The position numbers and the translations under genes were made by a program. This document shows, piece after piece, positions 45,246 through 52,950 of a DNA stretch of 64,000 bases. Numbering within the stretch: position 1 is the first letter of the stretch; every line of letters starts with the position of its first letter. The stretch comes from Diaphorobacter sp. HDW4A (GTDB lineage Bacteria > Pseudomonadota > Gammaproteobacteria > Burkholderiales > Burkholderiaceae_C), in contig NZ_CP049910.1 in the NCBI RefSeq assembly GCF_011305995.1, positions 2,170,001 through 2,234,000 on the forward strand. The letters are read 5' to 3'. Below the pieces are notes generated by a model that was given only the letters and a program-made list of their open reading frames with translations, did no database searches and had not been told where the DNA came from.

Positions 45246-45295
45246 AGCTCCATCTTCTCTCGTGTTGGAGCATCCTCAAAACCCGGGGCCGTTCA

Positions 45296-46136
45296 GTATC
45301 GCCTACCAGTCGTTGAGGCTTGAGGTCTAGGCGTTGCTCGACGCGGTCAATCATCGTCCGAGTGGACTCCACCTCCTATGTGTGATGCGCCGGTGTGGCC
45401 TCCACATCCACACTGATCCCGGCTGACAGATCGATCAGATAGTTGGTGGAATATGCGTAGAACGCCGGGCCACCCGATGCGGCAGTCCAATATGCAGCGG
45501 GATCTGTTGGGGAAATGTTCCTGGGGGCAGTGCTTGTGTTGTGCATCGCCTCGGGGGCTTCGTCGGCCACCGGGTTCGTCGCTTCCACTGCTTCAAGGTA
45601 CTCGCGCACAGCGCGACTGCACTGGGTGCCTTGACGCAAATGGGCAACCTTGGCGTTTGAAGCCTTGCCCCCCGATTGGCATCAGCCTTGATGATGCTGG
45701 CATCAATGGCAAACCCTTCGCCTTGAACCAAACCTTCGCTCATGCACCGGCGCAGCACGGTCTCGAAGACGAAGCGAAATCCATCGCTCTGCCGGAAGCG
45801 GCCATGCCGGTTCTTGGAGAAGGTGGAGTGATCGGGCACCCTGTCTTCAAGCCCAAGACGACAGAACCATCGATAAACTAGGTTGAGATGGACTTCTTCG
45901 CAAAGCCGTCGTTCGGATCGGATACCCATGCAGTAGCCGATCACGAGCATGCGAATCGTGAGTTCGGGATCAATCGAAGGTCTGCCGGTGTGGCTGTAGA
46001 ACGGTGCCAGATGCTGGCGAAGTTCGCCAAGATCGAGGAAGCGGTGAACGCCACGAAACAGGTGGCCACGCGGGGCATGGTCCTCAAGGTTGAATGCGTA
46101 GAAGAGCTGATCTTGAACCGAGGCCTGTCCCATCAT
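45296..46136 (-). pseudogene. IS1182-family transposase, frameshifted and truncated
   Basis: From ATG 46136: MMGQASVQDQLFYAFNLEDH, then YSHTGRPSIDPELTIRMLVI and RRLCEEVHLNLVYRWFCRLG, classic for IS1182 transposases. A frameshift near 45645 moves the reading to SRAVREYLEAVEATNPVADE; a stop near 45376 follows (PAHHT-stop-EVESTRTMID), and the gene is cut at KPQRLVGDT by the IS3 end. The C-terminal catalytic half is lost. Confidence 0.88.
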
Positions 46137-46221
46137 GACGCGCACCTCCATTAATGGAGATAGGACACCAAAACGATGCAACAGTTCTACGGTTCAAGAA
46201 GAGTTTTCAACAGAATCAGCC
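45296..46221 (-). mobile_element. Remnant of an IS1182-family element
   Basis: Right terminal sequence, read inward from 46221, is GGCTGATTCTGTTGAAAACT, followed by the start of a transposase gene at 46136. The other end is missing: the element stops at 45296, where the IS3 copy begins. Confidence 0.7.
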
Positions 46222-46249
46222 TAATGACGACATTGCGATAGCAAAGACG

Positions 46250-46450
46250 GTCCTGCAGCGGTTAGGCGTCATGTCTTCCGATGTTTCCATGCAGCAGAAG
46301 GAAAACTCCGGCGGGCAGGGCGAGGTGGGGGCCAGCGCCAGTCCACGCGCATGATCGCCACCGTGGGCTCGGTCGCTGAAATCAGCGCCATCACGGTGCC
46401 GCTGTCGGATGGTCGCTGGGTGCGGCTGGACCAGATCGCTCGGGTCGAGT
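46250..46450 (+). pseudogene. RND efflux permease fragment
   Basis: In two frames this reads VLQRLGVMSSDVSMQQKENS-GGQGEVG, then STRMIATVGSVAEISAITVP and LSDGRWVRLDQIARVE, which resembles the porter domain of AcrB/MdtB-type pumps. A frameshift lies in the G-run near 46327. Nothing else of the pump is present. Confidence 0.45.
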
Positions 46451-46623
46451 CCGGTCACGTGCTGGTGATCGACAGCAATCAGGATGGTCGTGCCGTTTCC
46501 ATTGGCAACCTGCTGATCACGCGCATGGTGCGCGGTGTCCATCTGCTTTGTCATCAGTTCTGAGGATATACAAAAGCTGTAAGCAGTGGCAACATGGAGC
46601 GCCCCCGCGCACGCAGGGATTAA

Positions 46624-46676
46624 AAAACTATCAAAACCATAGCTGCTTGCGCCTGTCGGATGGGCGCTGGAGGCCA
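46624..46676. repeat. Comamonadaceae-type dispersed intergenic repeat
   Basis: Contains AAACTATCAAAACCATAGCT followed by GCTTGCGCCTGTCGGATGGG and CGCTGGAGGCC, a form I associate with repeats scattered in Acidovorax and relatives. GCGCC/GGGCGC can pair. It ends six bases before the kelch gene start, in the place of a promoter or leader. Confidence 0.45.
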
Positions 46677-46681
46677 AAGAC

Positions 46682-48592
46682 ATGCCAAGTACCTCGCACC
46701 CCGCCCACTTCACCCCCCGCTGGCTTCTGCGTATGGCCTGGGGCCTGTGGGCAATGGCCCTGCTATTTGTGGGCGCCGCACACGCGCAGGCCGGCCTCTG
46801 GACTGCCAGCGGCGACCTGGCCACGGCGCGCACCCGCCACACGGCCACGCTGCTGCCCAATGGCAAGGTGCTGGTCGCAGGGGGCGCCGACGCCAGCGGA
46901 GACCTCCCCCAGGCCGAACTGTACGACCCCGCCACTGGCACTTGGGCCCCAGCAGCCAGCATGCTGGCTGCGCGCAGCCTGCACACGGCCACGCTGCTGC
47001 CCAATGGCAAGGTGCTCGTCGCGGGGGGCTTTGGCGCCGTCACCCAGGCTGAGCTGTACGACCCGGACGCCGACACCTGGACAGCCACCGGCAGCCTGAC
47101 TCAAGGACGCCTGGCCCACACGGCCACGCTACTAGTCAATGGCAGCGTGCTGGTCGCAGGAGGCACCTCGAGCGCCAGCACCAGCGCAGAAATCTACAAC
47201 CCCGCCACCGGCACCTGGACGGCCACCGGCAGCCTGGGCCAGGGGCGCTTCTATCACGCAGCCACGCTGCTGCCGGGCGGCAAGGTGCTGGTTGCCGGGG
47301 GTACGCCCAATGGCGACATCGGCCTCACCAGCGCCGAGCTATACGACCCCGCCAACGGCACCTGGGCTGCCACCGGCGCGCTGGCCACGGGGCGTTACGG
47401 CCCCACGGCCACGCTGCTGCCCAATGGCACGGTACTCCTTCTCGGAGGAGCCGGGGCGAGTGCAACCTTTCTCAATGCCGCCGAACTGTACGACCCCGCC
47501 ACCGGCACCTGGGCAGGCACCAGCGCGCTGCCCACCCCACGCTTATTCCACACCGCGAGCCTGCTGCCTGGCGGCAAGGTACTGGTCGCATCGGGGCAGA
47601 CCGACCTCGTCCCGCCCACCAGCAGTGCGGTGGTGTACGACCCTGCCACCGGCACCTGGGCTGCCACCGGCGCGCTGGCCCAGGCGCGCAGCGACCATAC
47701 CGCCACCGTGCTGCAAAGCGGTATGGTGCTTGCCGCAGGGGGGAACAACGGCGCCCCATACCTTGCCAGCACCGAGCTGTACCACCCCACCGCTCAGCCC
47801 ACCCTGGCGCTGGCCGCCAGCGCCAACCCCAGTGTCCTGGGCGCCAGCGTCACCCTGACCGCCACGCTGGGCAGCGCCAGCAGCCCCACGGGCACGGTGG
47901 CCTTCAGCGCGGACGGCATGCCGCTGACCTGCGCGGCCCCGCCCGCCATCAGTGGCAGCACGGCCACCTGCACCGTCAGCGGCCTGCTGGTGGGCGCGCA
48001 CACCCTCACTGCCAGCTATGCGGGCGACGCCAGCAACTCCCCCGCCACCAGCGCCCCGCTGGCACACACCGTGGACAAGGCCAGTCTGGGCACAGGGCCC
48101 ACGGGGGTCACCGTCAGCGGCCCCCCCGGCTGCGTGGTCGGCAGCCTGGCACTGGCCGCCGCCGCCCCTGCCGACAACTTGCCCGCTAACGCCACAGCCC
48201 CGCTGGGCGTGCTGCGCTTCACAGCCACGGGCTGCGCGGGCGCCACGCTCACGGTCACAGTGGACTACCCTGCGGGCAGCCTGGCGGGCCTCACGCCCTA
48301 CAAGTTCGGCCCGGCCAGCGCAGGCGCCACGCCGGATTGGTTTGCCCACGGCGGCAAGACCGGCGACAGCGTGACCTACACCGTGACCGATAACGGCACG
48401 GGCGACAACCAGAGCGCCACCAGCGGCCCCAACGCGGGCGTGATTGAAGACCCCCACGCGATGCTGCTGCTGGCGGCGCCGCCCGGCGGCGCGCAGGCGA
48501 TTCCCACGCTCTCCGGGTGGGGGCTGGCGCTGCTGGCGGCACTGCTGGGACTGTTGGGCGCGCGGGGCTGGCGCAGGCCGCTATCCCTTTGA
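46682..48592 (+). CDS. Kelch-repeat protein with IPTL-CTERM sorting signal
   Basis: 636 aa. A signal peptide covers about residues 1-35 (cleavage near GAAHAQAGL). About seven kelch blades follow (residues 40-375), with repeats of HTATLLPNGKVLVAGG and AELYDPATGTW. An Ig-like domain (380-470) contains SPTGTVAFSADGMPL and TLTASYAGDASNSPATSAP. The C terminus, AIPTLSGWGLALLAALLGLL then an RGWRR tail, is an IPTL-CTERM exosortase-type sorting motif. Predicted to be exported and anchored or processed at the envelope. No exosortase gene is in the window. Neighbours are IS scraps, so it may be part of the accessory region. Confidence 0.88.
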   Translation: MPSTSHPAHFTPRWLLRMAWGLWAMALLFVGAAHAQAGLWTASGDLATARTRHTATLLPNGKVLVAGGADASGDLPQAELYDPATGTWAPAASMLAARSLHTATLLPNGKVLVAGGFGAVTQAELYDPDADTWTATGSLTQGRLAHTATLLVNGSVLVAGGTSSASTSAEIYNPATGTWTATGSLGQGRFYHAATLLPGGKVLVAGGTPNGDIGLTSAELYDPANGTWAATGALATGRYGPTATLLPNGTVLLLGGAGASATFLNAAELYDPATGTWAGTSALPTPRLFHTASLLPGGKVLVASGQTDLVPPTSSAVVYDPATGTWAATGALAQARSDHTATVLQSGMVLAAGGNNGAPYLASTELYHPTAQPTLALAASANPSVLGASVTLTATLGSASSPTGTVAFSADGMPLTCAAPPAISGSTATCTVSGLLVGAHTLTASYAGDASNSPATSAPLAHTVDKASLGTGPTGVTVSGPPGCVVGSLALAAAAPADNLPANATAPLGVLRFTATGCAGATLTVTVDYPAGSLAGLTPYKFGPASAGATPDWFAHGGKTGDSVTYTVTDNGTGDNQSATSGPNAGVIEDPHAMLLLAAPPGGAQAIPTLSGWGLALLAALLGLLGARGWRRPLSL

Positions 48593-48601
48593 AGATATGG
48601 C

Positions 48602-48695
48602 CAACCGGGCGCCAAACTCGCGCTCGATGAACTGCATGACCGCGCCACGCGTCCACAGCGCGAACTCCATCTTCAGCTGCTCGTGCCTGAATCGT
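48602..48695 (-). pseudogene. IS630-family transposase fragment
   Basis: About 31 codons on the - strand read RFRHEQLKMEFALWTRGAVM and QFIEREFGARL, matching the winged-helix region of IS630-type transposases. It lies directly after the kelch gene; no other part of the element remains. Confidence 0.5.
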
Positions 48696-48793
48696 TCTGA
48701 ACCGCCTTGGTTTACCTGCACACTTTTGAGTCAGTGTCTGGAATCAGTCATCGCGGACATTGGCCGAGGAGATCTGAATGTCCCAAGTCAGCC
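48696..48793. other. Short gap without a gene
   Basis: Nothing recognisable between the IS630 scrap and the inverted-repeat element. Confidence 0.4.
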
Positions 48794-48933
48794 GAGGCTG
48801 TGTGAAAACGCGAAAAGGTCACATTTTCGGGAGTGGCAAAACCATTCCCGACAGCGTGATCGTCGATCCCAGATCGATCTGAGAGGTCGAGTTTTCAGCT
48901 TGACCGCACACGATGGTGTTTTCACACAGCTTC
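48794..48933. repeat. 140-bp inverted-repeat element (MITE-like)
   Basis: Begins GAGGCTGTGTGAAAAC at 48794 and ends with its complement GTTTTCACACAGCTTC at 48918-48933, 15 of 16 bases matching. The interior has no gene. Size and ends fit a non-autonomous transposable element or the joined ends of a deleted IS. It stops five bases short of the Lrp gene stop. Confidence 0.6.
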
Positions 48934-48938
48934 AGCCT

Positions 48939-49391
48939 TTAACCGCCTCTCAACGCCCCCACCGTCACCCACTTCCTCACCGGACTTGACAACACCAACG
49001 AAGTAGTCACCGATCCATTCACCGCCAGTGCATCCACAACCCGCTCCAGATCGGCGGGCTCTGCAATCGCGCAGCGCACGATGAAGCAGTCTTGTCCGGT
49101 CAGGCGGTCGACCTCCAGAACTTCGGGCATGGACTCGAAGAGTTGGAGATAGGGTGCGATGCCCGCATGGTTGGTTTGGATGCGGATGATGGCGGCCAGA
49201 CCTACTCCGAGTTTGCGCAGATTCACACGGGCGCTGTAGCCCTCGATCACGCCAGCGTCTTCCAATTTGCGCACGCGCTCGCTCATGGCGGGTTGGGACA
49301 GGCCTATTTGTTTGCCGAGCGCAGCCAGGCTTTGGCGGGCGTCGAGCTGGAGGGCCTCGAGAATCTGCCAGTCTTTCTTGTCGAGTTGCAT
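48939..49391 (-). CDS. Lrp/AsnC-family transcriptional regulator
   Basis: 150 aa from ATG 49391 (MQLDKKDWQILEALQLDARQ). The HTH spans QSLAALGKQIGLSQPAMSER and the RAM effector domain follows (VLEVDRLTGQDCFIVRCAIA). Upstream extension is possible but would exceed the family's 150-160 aa. A perfect 25-base palindrome lies 47 bases upstream of the start. Divergent from the GST gene, which it may control along with itself. Confidence 0.92.
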   Translation of the reverse strand: MQLDKKDWQILEALQLDARQSLAALGKQIGLSQPAMSERVRKLEDAGVIEGYSARVNLRKLGVGLAAIIRIQTNHAGIAPYLQLFESMPEVLEVDRLTGQDCFIVRCAIAEPADLERVVDALAVNGSVTTSLVLSSPVRKWVTVGALRGG

Positions 49392-49438
49392 GATGTGAAG
49401 ATCGAGAAAAGAAGAGAAGAGGGCGCGCAATGCATGTT

Positions 49439-49463
49439 TCAAACCGATGGATCATCGGTTTGA
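49439..49463. promoter_or_regulatory. Perfect palindrome, likely Lrp-type operator
   Basis: Arms TCAAACCGATG and CATCGGTTTGA, 11 bases each, separated by GAT. Located between the Lrp-type gene (start 49391) and the divergent GST gene (start 49552). Confidence 0.7.
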
Positions 49464-49551
49464 GGGGCCTGTTTCCAATGGGCTGCGCTGTTCCAGTGTG
49501 GATCGTCTGCCTATCGTATAGGGCTGTCATTTACTCTTTGGAAAAACCGTC

Positions 49552-50172
49552 ATGCAACTCATTGGAATGCTCGATTCGCCCTATGTGCGACGCGTGGCGA
49601 TTTCGTTGCGGCTTTTGGGGGTGCCGTTTGAGCATCGGTCGCTCTCGGTATTCAGCACCTTCGAGCAGTTCAGCCAGATCAATCCGGTCGTGAAGGCGCC
49701 AACGCTGGTGACCGAAGATGGGGTGGTTTTGATGGATTCCACTTTGATTCTGCAGTGGGTCGAGCCATTGGCGTCACGGAGGCTCACGCCTGTGGATACT
49801 ACGGAGCGGTTACGCGATTTGCGGGTGACCGGGCTTGCGCTTGCGGTGTGTGAGAAGGTGGTGCAGATCGTATACGAGCAGCAGCTGCGGCCGTCGGAGA
49901 AGCAGCATCAGCCGTGGCTGGATCGGGTGGATCGACAGCTGCATGCGGCGTATGAAGCCCTTGAAGCGGAAGTATTGAGCGCGGGTCTGGTGGCGGATGT
50001 GGCGCTGCTCACGCATGGGTCGATTGCAGCGGCTGTGGCGTGGAGCTTTACGCAACTGGTGTTGCCGGGCAGGTTGGTGCCGACGGCCTCTCCGTCGCTT
50101 GCTCGGTTTGCCGAGGCGGCTGAGAAACTGGATGTGTTTCGGGCCTGTCCACAAGTGAGTGTTGCCAATTGA
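49552..50172 (+). CDS. Glutathione S-transferase family protein
   Basis: 206 aa. The thioredoxin-like N-terminal domain has MQLIGMLDSPYVRRVAISLR, KAPTLVTEDGVVLMDSTLIL (cis-Pro and Ser-type glutathione contacts), and the helical C-terminal domain has ALLTHGSIAAAVAW. Catalytic Ser or Cys is likely in the LDSPY turn. Role: conjugation or isomerisation with glutathione; substrate unknown. Divergent from the Lrp regulator, with a second short palindrome CCTAT-CGT-ATAGG at 49510-49522 before the start. Confidence 0.88.
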   Translation: MQLIGMLDSPYVRRVAISLRLLGVPFEHRSLSVFSTFEQFSQINPVVKAPTLVTEDGVVLMDSTLILQWVEPLASRRLTPVDTTERLRDLRVTGLALAVCEKVVQIVYEQQLRPSEKQHQPWLDRVDRQLHAAYEALEAEVLSAGLVADVALLTHGSIAAAVAWSFTQLVLPGRLVPTASPSLARFAEAAEKLDVFRACPQVSVAN

Positions 50173-50216
50173 TTCTGTGTTGTGACGCGGAAGGTTCTTG
50201 GCGTTGAAAATTCTAG

Positions 50217-50251
50217 TTGCATTATGCAAATTTAATGTTGTATTATGCAAC
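50217..50251. promoter_or_regulatory. Twin MarR-type operators
   Basis: TTGCATTATGCAA at 50217-50229 and GTTGTATTATGCAAC at 50237-50251. Their centres are 21 bases apart, two DNA turns, and the second ends 25 bases before the MarR-GNAT start, so self-repression is likely. Confidence 0.75.
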
Positions 50252-50276
50252 TAATTTAGGTCGCAGGACTTTTCCC

Positions 50277-51233
50277 ATGACAAACAAAACATCCTTGGTG
50301 GACTCGATCCGCGCTGCTTCTCGTGAGATGGTGCGAGAGTTGGGGTTTATGGAGTCAACCTTGGCGTCAACCAGCTATTCGCCCTCCGCCGTGCATACGT
50401 TGATGGAGGTGGCTGCGCAAGGTGCAATGACCTCGGCGCAACTGGTGGGGTTTCTTGGGCTGGACAAGTCGAGCGTGAGCCGCATGGTGGGCAAGCTGGT
50501 GGCGTGGGGCGAGGTGGCAGAGGAAGCGGCCAGTGACGATGGTCGGGCCAAGCAGCTGAGCCTGACGGCGAAGGGACGGCGAACGGTCGAGAAGATCCAT
50601 GCGTTTGGGCAGATGCAGGTGGTGAATGCGCTCAGCCACATGAACCCGTCGCAGCAGCAGGCGGTGGCGCAGGGGCTTGCGGCGTATGCGGATGGGCTCA
50701 AGGCGCATCGCTTGGGCTCCGGGCTTTCAAAGCAGAATGCGCCAGAGATCCGCACCGGATACCAGCCCGGGCTGGTCGGACGGGTGGCGGAGATGCATGC
50801 GACGTTTTACTCGGCGCACTCGGGCTTTGGGCAGTTTTTCGAGAGCAAGGTGGCCAGTGGTGTGGCTGAGTTTGCGGGGCGTCTGTCCGAGCCGTGCAAC
50901 CGGGTGTGGACGGCGAACTTGAATGGCCGGATTGTCGGCTCGCTCGCCGTTGACGGGGATGACTTGGGCGACAACAAGGCGCATCTGCGCTGGTTCATTC
51001 TGGATGACGGCTGTCGCGGCACGGGCGTGGGGCGGCAGATGATGGCCGAGGCTATGAACTTCTGCGACATTCGCGGCTTTGCCGAGACACATCTGTGGAC
51101 CTTCAAGGGGCTGGATGCGGCGCGCAAGCTGTATGAGTCGTGCGGTTTTCAACTGGTACATGAGGAAGAGGGCTCGAACTGGGGGACGCCGGTGACGGAG
51201 CAGCAATTTGTGAGAGTAGCTTCGAGTGCCTGA
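50277..51233 (+). CDS. MarR-type regulator fused to a GNAT acetyltransferase
   Basis: 318 aa, two domains. Residues about 10-145 are a MarR winged helix (VHTLMEVAAQGAMTSAQLVG, LDKSSVSRMVGKLVAWGEVA). Residues about 160-315 are a GNAT fold: GRIVGSLAVDGDD, an acetyl-CoA loop DGCRGTGVGRQMM, and LDAARKLYESCGFQLV. Such fusions may sense and acetylate the same molecule. Start ATG 50277 lies just after the twin palindromes. The gene stands alone; its neighbour upstream is the GST on the same strand. Confidence 0.9.
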   Translation: MTNKTSLVDSIRAASREMVRELGFMESTLASTSYSPSAVHTLMEVAAQGAMTSAQLVGFLGLDKSSVSRMVGKLVAWGEVAEEAASDDGRAKQLSLTAKGRRTVEKIHAFGQMQVVNALSHMNPSQQQAVAQGLAAYADGLKAHRLGSGLSKQNAPEIRTGYQPGLVGRVAEMHATFYSAHSGFGQFFESKVASGVAEFAGRLSEPCNRVWTANLNGRIVGSLAVDGDDLGDNKAHLRWFILDDGCRGTGVGRQMMAEAMNFCDIRGFAETHLWTFKGLDAARKLYESCGFQLVHEEEGSNWGTPVTEQQFVRVASSA

Positions 51234-51498
51234 GCAGTGCGCAATGCGGTTTGGTTTGACGCAAGCCGTCGGGTGAGGGCGCTTGCTGATGCGCAGGTCT
51301 CACATCGGGTTTTTGCTTAAGGGTAAGCCAGTGGAATGGGCTTGGAAATGTCTATATTTCAGCCAATTCCGTGCAATCTTGGTGAATATCTATGCCGAAT
51401 TAGGGATTGGCCTATCGTCCAGGTAGACGATGTTGCGACGCAGCGTGAACGTGATGATTGGTGCACTGCAAACAATCTTTACGTTCTATTTTCGCTTC

Positions 51499-52296
51499 AT
51501 GACCACCGCTCCAGCCTTCGCCCCCGAATACGTCGCTCCGCACGGACTGCTCAAGAACAAGACCGCGTTGGTCACGGCGGCTGCCGGTGCAGGGATCGGA
51601 TTTGCAGCGGCACGCCGTTGTGCCGAAGAGGGCTGCAAGGCGGTGTTCATCTCCGACGTGCACGAGCGTCGTCTGGCTGAGGCTGTGGCACAGATCAAAG
51701 CCGAGACCGGGCTGACCAACGTCTACGGCAAGCTCTGCGATGTAAGCAAGGAAGACCAGGTCCAGGCGCTGATCAACGAAGCGGACGAAACGCTGGGCGG
51801 CATCGACTTGCTGATCAACAACGCAGGCATGGGCACAAGCTGCAAGGTGGTCGACATGTCGGACGACGAGTGGCACAAGGTCATCGACATCACGCTGACC
51901 GGCACTTTCCGGATGACGCGCGCAGCGCTCAAGGCGATGCAGCCGCGCGGCAAGGGCGTGATCGTGAACAACGCTTCGGTGCTGGGCTGGCGCGCGCAGA
52001 CCGAGCAGGCGCACTACGCGGCAGCCAAGGCGGGGGTGATGGCGTTCACTCGCTGCTCGGCGCTGGAAGCTGCGCCGCACGGCGTGCGCATCAACGCGGT
52101 GGCGCCTTCGATCGCGATCCACGCGTTTCTCAAGAAGTCGGCCTCGGAAGAGCTGCTGGCCAAGCTATCGGAAAAGGAAGCCTTCGGCCGTGGCGCCGAG
52201 CCATGGGAAGTGGCAAACGTGATGATCTTCCTTGCCAGCGACTACTCCTCGTACATGACGGGCGAGGTGGTGTCGGTCAGCTCGCAGAGGGCCTGA
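51499..52296 (+). CDS. Short-chain dehydrogenase/reductase
   Basis: 265 aa from ATG 51499. The frame is open from 51430 but the extra residues (MLRRSVNVMIGALQ) are not conserved in type. Cofactor loop TAAAGAGIGFAAARRC near residue 25; INNAGMGTSC; catalytic NNASVLGW and YAAAKAGVMAF. The sequence SAPHGVRINAVAPS-type C-terminal half is standard. Immediately followed by a MaoC protein and a thiolase: a set that would perform hydration, oxidation and cleavage in CoA-ester beta-oxidation. Confidence 0.9.
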   Translation: MTTAPAFAPEYVAPHGLLKNKTALVTAAAGAGIGFAAARRCAEEGCKAVFISDVHERRLAEAVAQIKAETGLTNVYGKLCDVSKEDQVQALINEADETLGGIDLLINNAGMGTSCKVVDMSDDEWHKVIDITLTGTFRMTRAALKAMQPRGKGVIVNNASVLGWRAQTEQAHYAAAKAGVMAFTRCSALEAAPHGVRINAVAPSIAIHAFLKKSASEELLAKLSEKEAFGRGAEPWEVANVMIFLASDYSSYMTGEVVSVSSQRA

Positions 52297-52800
52297 GTGG
52301 TGAGCGAAGCAGCCACTCTCTCCAACACCGCCGCGCCGCAAGGCGGCGTGTCGTTCCATTCGGTGCAGTCGATTGTGGACGCCGTGGGCACATCGCTAGG
52401 CGCGACCGAATGGCTGACGATCACCCAGGAACGCATCAACCAGTTTGCCGACGCTACCGGCGACCACCAGTGGATCCACGTCGATCCCGAGCGCGCGAAG
52501 AACGGCCCGTTCGGTGTCTGCGTGGCGCATGGCTATCTGACGATGTCGCTGGCAAATCTGTTTTTACCGCAGCTCGCGCGCTTTGACGGTTTGAAGATGG
52601 GCGTGAACTACGGCTGCGACAAGGTGCGGTTTCCTGCACCAGTGCGTGTGAATTCGCGCGTTCGCGGTGTGGGCGAGGTGATCGCCGCCACGCCGATGGG
52701 CGACAACGGGGTGCAGGCGCATATCCGCATCACCGTGGAAGTGGAGCATCAGGACAAACCCGGAACTGTCGTCGAAACGATCAGTCGGCTCCATTTTTGA
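52297..52800 (+). CDS. MaoC-family hydratase (NodN-like)
   Basis: 167 aa, hot-dog fold. The hydratase motif is FADATGDHQWIHVDPERAKN (Asp and His catalytic pair near residues 49-55) and GVCVAHGYLTMSLANLFLP. Predicted (R)-specific enoyl-CoA hydratase. GTG start at 52297 or 52300 directly abuts the SDR stop, so translation is coupled. A 150-base gap follows before the thiolase. Confidence 0.9.
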   Translation: MVSEAATLSNTAAPQGGVSFHSVQSIVDAVGTSLGATEWLTITQERINQFADATGDHQWIHVDPERAKNGPFGVCVAHGYLTMSLANLFLPQLARFDGLKMGVNYGCDKVRFPAPVRVNSRVRGVGEVIAATPMGDNGVQAHIRITVEVEHQDKPGTVVETISRLHF

Positions 52801-52950
52801 ACGAACAATCGGTGATTGGCAAGTATTTCGGAAGGCACGTGGCGAGCCGACACAGAGCGGCGAAGCCAGGGAAAGGTCGATGGGTGCGACGAGCAGGTTG
52901 GCTCGGGCGCCCATCTTGAGATAACAAGACGATAAGTCAGGAGACAGTAT

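Larger units (their letters stand above)
43977..45295 (-). mobile_element. Complete IS3-family insertion sequence
   Basis: 1319 bases bounded by inverted repeats: TGAACGGCCCCGGGTATCGA at 43977 and TGAACGGCCCCGGGTTTTGA reading inward from 45295. It carries overlapping orfA and orfB on the - strand. The left flank is IS30 sequence and the right flank IS1182 sequence; the bases next to the two ends (AAC and GTA) do not form a target duplication, which suggests recombination after insertion. Confidence 0.9.
46222..46681. other. Gene-poor stretch with pump remnant and dispersed repeat
   Basis: No complete gene. It holds a fragment resembling an RND efflux permease (46250-46450) and, immediately before the kelch gene, a repeat of Comamonadaceae type. 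Confidence 0.5.

Noticed and set aside
46216..47088. 290-codon - strand frame across the kelch gene start
   Set aside because: It is the mirror of kelch repeats and crosses an RND scrap; no coherent domain.
47000..47800. Regularly repeated DNA suggesting an array
   Set aside because: The repeats are in-frame kelch blades of a protein gene, not CRISPR units; no CRISPR array or cas gene is seen.
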